Made by a program: the position numbers and the translations under genes. A stretch of DNA of 64,000 bases from Clavaria fumosa (Eukaryota; Basidiomycota; Agaricomycetes; Agaricales; Clavariaceae). The stretch is from the NCBI GenBank assembly GCA_951802425.1, contig OX637803.1, forward strand, positions 558,001 to 622,000, in the 5' to 3' direction. Under the pieces are notes generated by a model. The model was given only the letters and a program-made list of their open reading frames with translations, searched no databases and was not told the DNA's origin. Shown here piece after piece: positions 45,014 to 55,742 of the stretch. Numbering within the stretch: the stretch's first letter is position 1; each line of letters begins with the position of its first letter.

Positions 45014-46065
45014 TCCAATCCTGCTCTGCTCTGACTCCGCTCCAGGTCCACTGCAACTCCGAAGCTCTGGTCCAGACTTTTGTCGGACTTCAATATCGGT
45101 CCTTCGGACCACATGGACTTTGTTTCTAGCATGTTCCTTGGTGCTAGTCCATGGTTAGTAACCATTGGGACAATGCCCACTACCCATGGGAACTTATTCT
45201 TTGCCTTACATGTATCATCTATGCCTTTCCCACTCCTCAGGTGAAATTATTGTAGATATTTGATATACTCATGTTTCACAGTCTGCCCTATGCCCTACCC
45301 TAGTAGCATATAAACCCCCATGTATCTCCATGATCCTCAGTTCAAATATTAACATTATTTCTGGTCCTTGCCACTTGGTCCATGCATTAAGGGACTTCAT
45401 CCTCACTGTTCTTGACAGTCCTGATGAGTTCCGCAAAACTCCGGCGGACTCCAACGGACTCTGGGAAATTTCCCTTCAGACTTCATCCTTCCTTGTCCTG
45501 GAAAGCAAAGTACCAGCAAGGTTAAATTGGGACATGTATACACATAGTGGCACAACCCATAAGTTGAGGCCACAGTCCCCAACCCTTTGACCCCTTCTAG
45601 CTTTTGTGTAGAGGAGAAGTCCTCACGCAACTCCAATCCAGACTCCGACCAGACTCCACTCTGCTCTGGCTTCGCCTTTGCCACCTTTTTTGGTCTCCTC
45701 TACACTACCCCTACCCCCTCTTGGAACAAAGAATCAGATCTTAACAGCCACCTAGAATGTGAGGTCTGATGGAACCTCGGAGATACGACTTGGGAGCCAT
45801 ATCTGGGAGTCAAAGAGCCAGCAGCTCTAGACCACTACCTTGAACTACAAGGTGTGGACTCATGGAGGGTGCTGCCTAGGTGCCCTCAAGCAGAGCACGG
45901 ATGGAGCACCCACGCAGAGAAGTGAGCACGATCGAGCCAGACTGTGAGGTCATTAGCCACCATGATTGAGTGAATTTGAATTTGAGTCACATGGTGGCTC
46001 CACCATAAGGTACAAAACTTTAAGAGGGTCTGCCCTCTTTTTCTCTTTTCTTCATCAACCATTAC
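45014..46065. other. Probable LTR body and flank
   Basis: Continues the LTR that begins at 44909 for an unknown length, with CTCC-rich patches and no gene recognised. Confidence 0.35.
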
Positions 46066-46574
46066 CATGGATGATCCGATGGGGGAAACCCCATCTCCTC
46101 ACACTACCCGCACTGCCGCCGTCCTTGGCCTCACTGCTGACAAGCATCATTGGAATGGCTGGGTTGTCCCAGCCATTGTTGTCGCAAGGGGAGGAGGCCC
46201 TCCCCTGGGTCCAGGATCGCATGATCCATGTGATCACTCATGGATCCTGGTGCTCTCAGTGCATCAGGTTCCATCGCCACATCTTCAAGTCACTGCTGCA
46301 CTCAGATGAAGTGTTTCAGCAAATGCTTAAGGAAACACAAGAAAGCACTAAGCACAAACTCAGGCTGGAGCTTGAGGTGATGCAGTGCAAGTTGGAAGAC
46401 TTGCATGAGGATAATGAGAAGGGCAGTGCCCTTTGTGTGGGTCATTGGCAAAAGCTTGAAAAAGCTTATGATAATTTGGACAAGGTTGAAGAAGACCTTA
46501 GAGGGGCACAGGAGAAGATTCTCTCCTTGACAGAAAAGTTGGCAAGTGCCAATGAGGAACTCACTGCACTGTGA
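46066..46574 (+). pseudogene. Retroelement gag-like ORF, frameshifted
   Basis: Starts MDDPMGETPSPHTTRTAAVL and switches frame near 46190-46200 to continue as LPWVQDRMIHVITHG and then a coiled coil (LELEVMQCKLEDLHEDNEKG). It looks like a repeat-associated gag-like protein of agaric genomes. The assignment rests on context and composition, not on a recognised motif. Confidence 0.45.
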
Positions 46575-46691
46575 ACTGCAGCAAAGGGAAAGGGACCTGA
46601 AAGGGACCCCTTGGAGTGGGACCTAAAATAGGCCCACACCACCATCTCCTATGCAGACATAGCACTGCCTACGGGGGATGTTGATGTCCCC

Positions 46692-47048
46692 ATGAGTTTT
46701 GAAGAGGGATATCCCCCTCTTCCACCTGCTGGAGTTAGTCAGCAGAATCCTGATGCCTCACTGAGGCATAAGCAAACTTTCACAGAGATGATCCTCGTGC
46801 CTCCGACAAGGGGTTATCCCTTTAATGTCTCCCGACCAGACAGAGCTCCAGATGGCTACCCTTGGCCATCTGGGGTGTCCGTGAAACCTGGCACATGGGT
46901 CATCGAGTTGAAAACAGTTGAGGAGGTGATAGCCCTCAACCAGCAGGTGCACCATGGAGTGCCTGATGGCAGTTATGATATGACTGCTGTGATGAAGATG
47001 TGCTGGGCAGTCAAGGAGGCCCAGAAGAACGCTGCCTATGCCAGTTGA
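46692..47048 (+). pseudogene. Repeat-associated ORF fragment
   Basis: Open frame of about 118 aa (MSFEEGYPPLPPAGVSQQNP) between two gag-like pieces, likely part of the same decayed element. No domain recognised. Confidence 0.35.
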
Positions 47049-47151
47049 GGACTGGCTGCTGAGGAACTGGAGAGTTCCTGCTGGCATCAAGAAATCAGCA
47101 GACCAGGTAGCACGCCATCTGCAGGGGCAGATGTTGTGAGAAAGTGGAGGG

Positions 47152-47760
47152 ATGGGTGACCCATCCCTGAGGGCAGGACCCTCAGAAGCTGCAGGAGGGG
47201 GAGTACCCTCCTACCCATCATACCAGACATTGCTGCTGGCAATGATGAGAGTGGTTGCGCCTCCCATGAGGGAGTTTATAGAGACTGGGGAGCCATTGCT
47301 CCCCCAAGAGTTGTGGCTCTCCTTTGTAGGAGAGAAGGGGGAAATTCTCCCTATGAACCCAAAAGGCAACAGGGGTGCAGTGTCAGACCTGCGCTGCTAT
47401 GTTGAGGAGATAAGGATGGGCAGAGTGTCTGTCCTTGGCATTGACAAAGACGGTGACTCACCCCTGTCTTTTGCATGCAAGGTGGCCATTTGGCACACCA
47501 TAATGGCATGTGCGCCATCCCAGGCCTGGATGCAGTGCCCATTCCTGGCCATGGCCATGGCCCTCTTTGCCTCAAAGGGGGCATATGCGCAGGCCATCAA
47601 AGGGAGAGTCCTCCCTGTGCAACGGTCCAGACTCTGGACCACAAAAGTAACACTGATGGTTGCACAGACAATCAAGGCATTTGCTGATGCTGGAGTCTCC
47701 ATTGAAGAAGCGGAGCTCTGGGATGAATTCGTACTCGCATGGGCACGTGAGTACATGTGA
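47152..47760 (+). pseudogene. Repeat-associated gag-like ORF
   Basis: About 200 aa, mostly helical (SDLRCYVEEIRMGRVSVLG, AFADAGVSIEEAELWDEF), in a retroelement-rich stretch. Probably the capsid-like part of the element that begins at 46066. Function is inferred from context only. Confidence 0.4.
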
Positions 47761-48384
47761 AAGGGGAATGCCCCCTTGGATGATGATATCCAGCTAGTGC
47801 TGGCTGAACAGGAGAAGCCTCCCATACCCCCCCCGAATGCATGCACTACTAGAGTGCATTGGGCGTGGTGTGTGTCCATGCCATCTCTGGGTGGGGGAGA
47901 GGACTGGGGATGAACAGAGGGGTGACATGCCCCTGGAAGATGGCAGAAGTACACTGTCCGAAACCCCCTGGGGCTGCCCATTGGGGGTTTAACAATATCC
48001 CAAACAGAGGGCATGGGGCCCTCTCACAAACAGAAAAAGAAAGCCGCTAAGGCCATGAAGAGGCCTGTGGTGTCATCACCTGACTGGAGCGATGACGAGG
48101 GCGAGCGACTATGAGCAGGGCTTGTACTAAGTGTCTGAGCCTTCTAAAAAATTGCCTACCCTGCAGGATGAGACAGCAGCACTTGGGGCACCCCCCACCG
48201 GGGCGTGCCACTTGTGACATGCTGTCCAACTGGGGGCAGGTTGCACAGACCACCAGGCAGGACCTGTCAGCACTAGGCGAAGGCCCCAGGAGGGGATTGT
48301 GCCCGGTGACATGGTGGCAACCCTGCCCAAGGGGATGCACCCCTCTAAACTATTATACAATCCTGCTCACATGTGACGAAGGGG
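47761..48384. other. Decayed element sequence
   Basis: Short open frames in several phases, no recognised domain; lies between gag-like pieces and a relict LTR. Confidence 0.35.
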
Positions 48385-48580
48385 ATGTGTGTGATTTCTT
48401 ACACATAAGGTCAATGATGATGATACTAACATAAGGGGAAAAAGGGTACAAAACAGGAAAAGACAAGATATTACATAATCTGTCAGCCATCCCAATCATG
48501 TGACTTACCCACGATCTTCCCACAACTCTTTTGTGATCCTTTCCTGGCTTTCCCACAAGCTTATGTAAGTGATCCTGACA
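48385..48580 (-). repeat. Relict LTR of the A/B family
   Basis: Aligns by eye to the A/B LTR over its length: AAGGTCA, GATACTAACATAAGGGGAAAA, GGTACAAAACAGGAAAAG, ATTACATAATC, CATGTGAC and the end TTATGTAAGTGATCCTGACA. It has a gap of about 90 bp in the U3 region. It is an old family member, either a solo LTR or the end of the element at its left. Confidence 0.7.
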
Positions 48581-49574
48581 TGACCAAGCCTAGTACAATG
48601 TAGACATTGCAGGTCAGTCATGTTAGCTTCATGCTCATCCTTCATCCCCATCCACCAACACTGTAATCAGTACCCTCTGAAAATTAAGATGATGATTTTG
48701 AAATCCAACAGACTGTGCATGCTTGCTTGTCATTCTCTGGTTCTGTCATTTTTCATAAAATTAATTTTCTTTGTGCTTTTCCAGAGCTGTTACAAACTTT
48801 GGTACTCTGAACAATTATCTTCATACATTTTCATTTCATTTCTAGGCTTATTAAAATGTTACAACAGAGCTGTTGCAATTTTTTGGACTCTGAATGCTTA
48901 GTTTTTTTAGTAAATATATCCATACAGTGCAGTTATGAATTTTGTGTGAAGACCTCTTCACATCAGTAATACACCTAAGTGTAATCAATGGAGGTCTCTA
49001 ATGATGCAGGGTGTTTGTAATTAGTACATGGACAATCACGCAAAAGTACTAAAATGACATAGAAAAATTAATTATTCATGCTATTGACACCATCAAGCAA
49101 GGGTTCCACTGACAGAGTCAGCACTTAGAGTCGGGTGAGTTATAGCAAAAACATTTTCCGCTCAGAGTCCGTCGAAAAAGACAGTAACAATTGCACCGGG
49201 CAAAAAAAGGGCTTACAGTAATTTGAACAAGGAAAAGTATCAATGGGCGGATGATTGGGGTCGGAGAGACATACTCAATCACATAAGTCACAGGTAAAAT
49301 AAAGACAGGACAGACAGACAACGTCGAAATACAGAAGTTGAAGAAGGTAGACGGACAAAGAATCGATACAGTACAACGTGTTCATCTTGTTTTCATGTTT
49401 CCCTTCCAAGACGGGCCTCTCCCTTCCATACTTGCAAGCTACCACCTGGGTTGGAACGAACACATGGAAAAAGAGAAAAAAGAAATTGGGCTGAGTTGGT
49501 GTCAAATAATAGGATGCCACTCGGGGAACGAAAGAAGGGTCAGACGCATCGACAGCGGTCGCCAACAAGCATGC
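48581..49574. other. AT-rich spacer
   Basis: Nothing recognised; the right end is 3' flank of the gene ending at 49575. Confidence 0.5.
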
Positions 49575-50593
49575 TCAGTTGAACCCATCAAAATGGCCTT
49601 TTAAGATCCGCTCGCCCATAGGCGACGGTGCGCGCCGGAATGGGTCATGTACTGTCGCGCGACGCTCCTTGCGACCAGAGCCCGCCCCCGCTCCTGAGTC
49701 CGCCCCTGCTCCGGCTCCTGGGCCATTATTCTGGGGCGGGGGCTTGAGGAAACCGGACGAGGCAGGGGAGAGGGGCGCGGGGCTGCATGGCGTGGGTGGG
49801 GGCGGGGCGTGTCCTTGTGAGTGTGGGGGCGGGGAGTCGAGTGGTGACTAGGGACATAGTCAGGACTGGGCCCAATCGATGATAGAATGACGGAGAAAAC
49901 AGGAATGTGCACATGGCATGGAACAAGGGAAGGAGAGTACATACACGAGCAAACATGCTGCCCAAGGAGATCCGCCTCAGAAGGACGCGACCGCGCTTGA
50001 GCTGCTCGTCGAGGATCGACGGCGGGGCTGGCCGAGGAAACGTGAATGACGTGCTCGCCCTGCGACCGTGGTGCCCCATGTGTTGCTGCTGTTCGTCCAA
50101 TGGGGTTCCTTCCTCTGTCAAGCAGGTTAGAAAAAGAGTGTGGAGGCGAAACAGAGCGGAGAGACGCACCCTCGAGCGGCTCCTCGGTGAAACCGGTGAA
50201 ACCCATATTCGGCGGCGAGCGTCCGCGACCAAAGGTCGAAGCGGGGCCTTTGCCCGTTGGTAGGCCAAGGAGCTTCGCCAAGATGGGTGAGTCGGTCGTT
50301 GGGGAGCCCGTGGGGCCTGCGCCAGTGCCAGCGCCAGTGCCAAAGTGCATCCCGGCGACAGCAGCGGCGGCGGCGGATGAGGGAGTGGGCAGTGAGAGGG
50401 GCATGGCCATGTTGGAGAGGATAGGCCTGGCGGTGGCAGTGATGGGTGTCTGCGGGAGAGACGGGGGTGAAGAGGAAGTCTCGGATGAGTCTGAGTCGCC
50501 TGAGGGGGAGCGGTGCCGACGAGAGTGGGGAGAAGAGAGGAAGGGTATGGGAGAGGAAGGAATGTAAGTGGGATCGTCGTTGTTGGTAGCCAT
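49575..50593 (-). CDS. Disordered protein with conserved C-terminal motif
   Basis: Three exons, 50593-50170, 50114-49945 and 49847-49575, with matching phases, about 288 aa. It is Pro/Ser-rich (MATNNDDPTYIPSSPIPFL) with a central ILAKLLGLPTGKGPASTFGR block and then GRRASTSFTFPRPAPPSILD and LLRRISLGSMF. A Gly/Ala-rich linker leads to a basic, ordered-looking end (RRAPSPMGERILKGHFDGFN). RRAST and LLRRIS resemble basophilic kinase sites. The 3' end was set by following the last intron rather than by the longest open frame. Function not recognised. Confidence 0.65.
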
Positions 50594-52179
50594 CGTTTAA
50601 GTAATAGAAGGAGGAGGAGAGGGGGAAAGGGGGGTGGGTGGGTGAAGATGGTGGCGGGGCCAAGGGAATGGCTTAAGTAACGAAAGTTCACGTGGTCGTT
50701 GTACGAATGTGGGGTAATAAAGAGTCAGTCAGGGTCACACTCACTGCTAAGATTGGCCTCGTTGTTGACACGACTTGTCGGAAGTCCCCGCGCGATACAT
50801 CCAATACCAGCAATAGCAGCAATCCCGCAACTGACCCAATAAATGCTGACCATCAACAGCACTCAACTGTCCAACTAACATTATGGGCAAGTATCTCCAC
50901 CCCCTCCACCTTGATTTCAAAATATCCCCCAAAACGCGGAGACCCGTTTCCGCCCTTCGTCTCAGGGACGCAAAGCAGGGACCAATCCTATGGGTCGCTT
51001 CTTTGCGCGCTTCGTTTCCTGATGGGAGTGACTCAAAATCACATTGCTGCTTTTTGCAGTTCTTTGTGTGTAAGCATCAGAAATGGTGGTAATTTTGAGT
51101 CAGCTTCCCGCAATGTAATTGTCAGATCAACTCCTTCAATACAAAGACCTAGCATCATCAACACACCCGTGATGGTCACAACAACATATCCAATTACAGT
51201 TCTCCCTCCCCCCACACACCCCCTTCCCACATAACCACAACGGGGTAGATTTACCACTTCAGGAAATTCGAGAAACAAACCCCCCATCTTTCTGCGAGAC
51301 CCAGCAGTACGGCCAGCATACTTTACAGGTTGGTACGCATCATCAGGGTGCATCAGGGTCCGTCCGGCTCTGTTAGCCGTCTCTCGTCTCCCCCCCTTTC
51401 GCGTAACAGACGTAACAGAAGTCGACGAAGTGCTATCGCGTGCGACGCCCATATTCCCCAAGCGGTAGCAGCGGCTCGGTATCAGTGTCCATATCTGTCG
51501 CTTCGCACTTGTGACTAGCCACTGTCGACGCCTAAAGGTCGACGATCAATAGTCGACGTCCTTCTCCGCGGAATGACGAACATGACCGGCCGGAACCCAT
51601 CACACTCCTCACAGCAACAATGATCGATAGCATCAAAATTTTCATTTGACGCCCTTTGGTAGATCTCCCGCGTGGGGACGTATGTGGCTTGATGCGACGC
51701 CGTGGGCTCTGGATGTAGATGGACGTGTGCGCATGGGCGCGTGCCTGCGTACATTACAAGACTGAGCAGACCCAGACTTGTCAGGGCTCAACTGCCATAA
51801 AGCCTCCTTAGAACCGATTTGCAAAGTCTAGATCGTATCCACAGCGAGGCCAGGTCTGCTCGGACTGTGCCGTAGCAGGATTCTTTCCGTGTCACTCCCG
51901 GCCGATCTAGAGTCCAGATTCCAGAACCAGTCGCCCCCCGGAGATAACCGGCGCTAGAGACGCACGTAAGCGGTGGAGCTGATTCATCCCGTCTCTGTGA
52001 TGTGTTGCTATTCTGTAAATAGTGTGGCTCTGATCACTACATTGTCGTCGTCATCGGTCCTCATTGATGTTATATGGGTCCTTGTATGGCAGCCAACAAG
52101 CGCGTGAGTCACCCTGCGGGGCGGTCGTTTCGGCGGGCGCGGTGGTGGGTTTTCGAGAGTTCGGACGACATGTAACGTA
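50594..52179. other. Intergenic region with an inverted repeat
   Basis: Open frames on both strands (50692-51234 plus, 51039-51461 minus) lack convincing structure. The minus one contains one hydrophobic stretch (TVIGYVVVTITGVLMMLG), so a small membrane protein cannot be excluded. An 11-bp inverted repeat lies at 51031-51041 and 51092-51102. Confidence 0.35.
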
Positions 52180-52815
52180 TCAGACGCGCGGCGAGGCGTC
52201 GCTGCCGCCCGTACTGGTACTGGTGCCGGTGCCTGTACCGCCCGCGCCGCTGCCACTGCTGGGGAGAGCAACGATCGGCATCGGGCGCTTGGAGAAGACG
52301 ATTTTGCGTCGCACGACCGCGCGAAGCTCCCACGTCGTGCTCGCGCTTGTGCTGGCATTGGGGTGGGCCGTGTCCGTCAGAGACATGTCGCGGTCCTCTG
52401 CGACGGCGGCGCTCTCAGAATTAGGGCGCCGACAACGGTAGAGCACCGCGAGCGGCTTGGGCAGCGTTGCGATCTTGCCCTCGAGCAGGTGGTGTCCCAC
52501 GCGGAGCGTCGGTTTCTGTGTCATGTACCGAAAGGAGAACAGACAAAAGAGGCCGGGCGTCATTGCTAAAAACACAAAAGAGACAAAAAGACAAAGACAC
52601 TGTTGTGTGTCGCGTACCTCGTCGTCGCCTTCTCCGCCGAGGCTGAGGATCCCGACGTGCTGCCCATCGCGCTCTGCGGGTGGCGTTGCGTCGAGCGCGC
52701 CTTGCAACTCAAGGAGCACGACCTCGCCGTGCCCGAGACGTGCGAGCTGCGCAGGGAGCTGTGGCTTCTGCTGTTGCTCGGTGTCGCGAGGGGGAAGCGT
52801 GATGGGGATGATCAT
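52180..52815 (-). CDS. CTF8: Chromosome transmission fidelity protein 8
   Basis: Small subunit of the alternative clamp loader (Ctf18-Dcc1-Ctf8-RFC) that loads PCNA and supports sister-chromatid cohesion in the nucleus. Exons 52815-52618 and 52515-52180, about 177 aa. The family core is clear: a start MIIPITLPPRD, then LGHGEVVLLELQGALDA, and after the intron KPTLRVGHHLLEGKIATLPK followed by PLAVLYR. A basic, Ser/Gly-rich tail extends the yeast-type protein. An in-frame ATG at 52914 would add 33 residues (MSNLSPPPDTSS). I prefer the internal start because it coincides with the conserved N-terminus. The 102-nt intron has no stop and is a multiple of three. Confidence 0.85.
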   Translation of the reverse strand: MIIPITLPPRDTEQQQKPQLPAQLARLGHGEVVLLELQGALDATPPAERDGQHVGILSLGGEGDDEVRDTQQCLCLFVSFVFLAMTPGLFCLFSFRYMTQKPTLRVGHHLLEGKIATLPKPLAVLYRCRRPNSESAAVAEDRDMSLTDTAHPNASTSASTTWELRAVVRRKIVFSKRPMPIVALPSSGSGAGGTGTGTSTSTGGSDASPRV

Positions 52816-53225
52816 GGTGGAGTAGCGTCGTTGAATTGTTGCACTCAGACTACTGCGCGCGCACGGTTTTGCACTGCCACTGGATGTGTCCGGTGGCGGT
52901 GATAAATTAGACACATACGTGATTACAGTACAGTGATTACAAGTGGTACGTGATTACAATAGATGAGGTACAGGAGGCGACGTCAGACATGCGAAATGAC
53001 TAGGAAGACAGGGCGGGCTCCGTTTCTACCATATTCGTATCAGTCAAGCGCAGGGAGCAGAAAAGAAAAGAGGTTGCCGCAGAGCGCTGCTCTGGAACGG
53101 TGCGAGAAGTCGTGTGGTGGAAACAAGGAAAGGAAAAGAAAAAAATGTCTGTTGCCGAAACAATGCAGAAAAAACAGAGCAAAGAGAGGGAGGAGTAAGG
53201 CTCCACCGGCTTCCAACCCGCGCCC

Positions 53226-54967
53226 TCACGCCCCCTTCCCGAGACCATACACCCACTTCTGCTTGTCACGCACGTCGCCGCGCGTCCCCTCGTCGTCGTC
53301 CTCCGCCGAGTGCGCCTCGTTGCTGTCGTATGTCGGCGGCGCGTACGCGCGCACGCGCGGGCCCCGGCCGTGTTGGGTCACGATCTCCACGGGCTGCCGC
53401 ACGACCGCCGGCGGCAACTTCATGCGGTTGGAGTTCGTCGTTCCCATCGTCGTCGTGGACATCGTCGTCATCGTCGTCGCGGTCGTCGAGGCCACAGTTT
53501 GCGTCGGATACAAGGCGATTGAATACTGTAAATTTTTTGGAACGGCACGATGAGGGTCCAGTGCTGCGGAGGCGGAGCCGAGGGGGCACAGGTCTCTCAC
53601 TCACCTCGACGGAGAAGTGCGCCAGCGCCATGGTCGGCTTCAGGTCCTTCTTGAGCACGATCTCGCCGTGCATCCTTCTGGTACCTGCGGGCGGCGCGAC
53701 GGGACTCCACTCATCGCTGTCCGCCTCGGCAACGTCGTTGGCGGGCCACCACACCGCGCGCTTCACGACGTCCGTGATTTCCATCGGCTGGCCCTGGAGC
53801 ATAAACCCTAGGCGGCGCACGAGACGCACGATCGGGGGCTGCAGCTGCGGTGGCGCGGTAGACGCGTGCCAGTGCGTCGGCGTCAGGACAAGGAAGAGGG
53901 GGATCACGGTCCCGCGGGTGAACGAGCCCTGCGAAACAGGGGCGCACGGCGTGAGAAAAGGGACTCACTCGTGCCGCACTTCGAGGCGCGAACATGTGGT
54001 GTGGGGAGACGTACTGGTGTGGCAATGGCGAGTTGGACATTCATCCCGGACATGGGAGTGGTGGGGAGGACATGCCAACCCTCTGGGTCGCTCTCTGGGG
54101 GCGGGATGGGAAGGTTCGCCTGGTAGGCGAGTTGTCTTAAGAGAGAAGGGGCGCTGGGGCGCGTGAGCGGGATATACGCGATCGGCGTTTGAATTCTGGG
54201 GAAAACACAAATCAGCGGTCGCCCATGGTGCGAATGGAAGAGGAACGAACGAGCTGTCGGCGCGAAGCTTGCCTCGCAGAATCGTAACGGCAAGGTCGTA
54301 GAAAACGGTCGCTCTCACGTAGTCTTCTGTGAACGTCTGCGGGAGACGATAGAACTGCGAGTGGCCGTTGGGATGCGCGAGAGTGACTTTGTCTGGAAGA
54401 ACGAAGGAGAAAGGCCACGAGTTTTGGCCGTTCAGTCGTGGCTCGCGACCGCCGGAAGTGGAGAAGACGTCCGCCTTGGACCAAATTGGATGTGTGTATG
54501 AGAGGAAAGTGAACATATCAGAAGTAGAGGCGCCTGTCACTATTCGGCCAGTCACCTGCGATGAGGTTGTGGGTCAAGGAGGGCCGAATATGTGGCAAAG
54601 TTCAGCTAACCGTGATGGATACAGAGTGGATGGGATCCTCCTTGGATAGGTCCAGGTCTAAGCTGCCTACGATCGGTCTGCCTTCCATGTAAACAGGTAA
54701 TTGCTGCGAGTCTCTGGCTGAACTCTGCAGCTTGAGGGTAGCCCAAGCCCTGTTCTTAGCGGTGCAAAGCTCAAAGACATGCCCGGTGCGGTAGGTCGAT
54801 CTGCTTTCCCGGGGAACACGGTGTCGGCGAGTACGACGAGTGGTGTAGGCAGGAGGGACGTCTGGATGTTCGTGAGAGAGACCGGTACGCGCCTGATAAT
54901 CTGGGAGGTCAGTAAGCGGCAGCGCATCGTATTTTGGGGGATCGGCGTGATCTGTATGAGGGGACAT
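53226..54967 (-). CDS. Arrestin-like protein
   Basis: Five exons, 54967-54611, 54555-54251, 54195-54015, 53928-53605 and 53525-53226, about 488 aa, all phases consistent. The N-terminal arrestin fold shows as HVFELCTAKNRAWATLKL, VYMEGRPIVGSLDLDL and SVSITVTGRIVTGA, then PFSFVLPDKV. The C-terminal arrestin part has YIPLTRPSAPSLLRQLAYQA, GTVIPLFLVLTP and MALAHFSVE. The tail carries YAPPTYDS, a PPxY motif that could recruit a Rsp5-type ubiquitin ligase. Fungal relatives act as adaptors in endocytosis and signalling. The N-terminus also has PPKY and PPAY motifs (near DHADPPKYDALPL), consistent with ligase binding. Confidence 0.82.
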
Positions 54968-55100
54968 GGCAGTGAAGGGAACGTTGAAGACAAGCACGGC
55001 AAAGGAAAGAGGAAGTCGATAGATGAACACCGCGTGGACCAGCCCAAGCACGGCAAGTGAATGACAGGAAGATGTTGGGGAATCCGACGGCAGTACTTGT

Positions 55101-55107
55101 TATATAA
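55101..55107 (-). promoter_or_regulatory. TATA-like box upstream of the arrestin-like gene
   Basis: TATATAA about 135 bases upstream of the ATG at 54967, in the intergenic region shared with the divergent NUP49. Confidence 0.4.
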
Positions 55108-55742
55108 CTCGCGGATAAAATTCGTTCCATAATTGTCGAAGGATATAAAAAGAGCTGTTCACGGTAGCGTATTTGTTCTCGGTCCTCGAGGCCCCAATCA
55201 TCTGGTCAGCTGCCACGTGCGCGGAATAGATTCCCGACTAGTTCGACAGGTCGATGTCTTGGACAACAGTTCGAAGCGTATTCAGTTGCCGTTGCCATTG
55301 CCGTTGCCATACTCCAACGATTCATTTCACTATCGAGACTCTAGAATAATAAGGTTCTCCGACTTTCTGCAGCACTGTAAACCATCATAGTGGCCAGCGT
55401 GTACATCTCTATAGGAAAAGCAAAATATACCAACATTGCTACCCTTAAGGTTCGGCTTCTGAAACATTCCAAGTTGAATTGGGGTTTTGAAATGGTCGTC
55501 CCTTCATGGGCGAGCGGAGAAAGCCGCAGTTGTGAAGTGTGACCTGCGTCGGTCACATCGCGTCACGCGTCTTTTTGTCTTGTCCCATCGCGAAGGTCGC
55601 AGTGGACGCGCCGAAGGCAACTGTAAGTGAAGTCTTTTGTCTCCGTTGCTCTCACCCAATTCATCTTGCTCATCACCGCCGCACAGCTCACCTTTGACAC
55701 ACACATCCGCCCACAACACTCAACGCGCGGCTTCTTCTATTC

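Noticed and set aside
49726..50691. 321-codon frame on the minus strand overlapping the disordered protein
   Set aside because: Only its part at 50114-49945 is real coding sequence, as exon 2 of the 49575-50593 gene; the rest is another phase.
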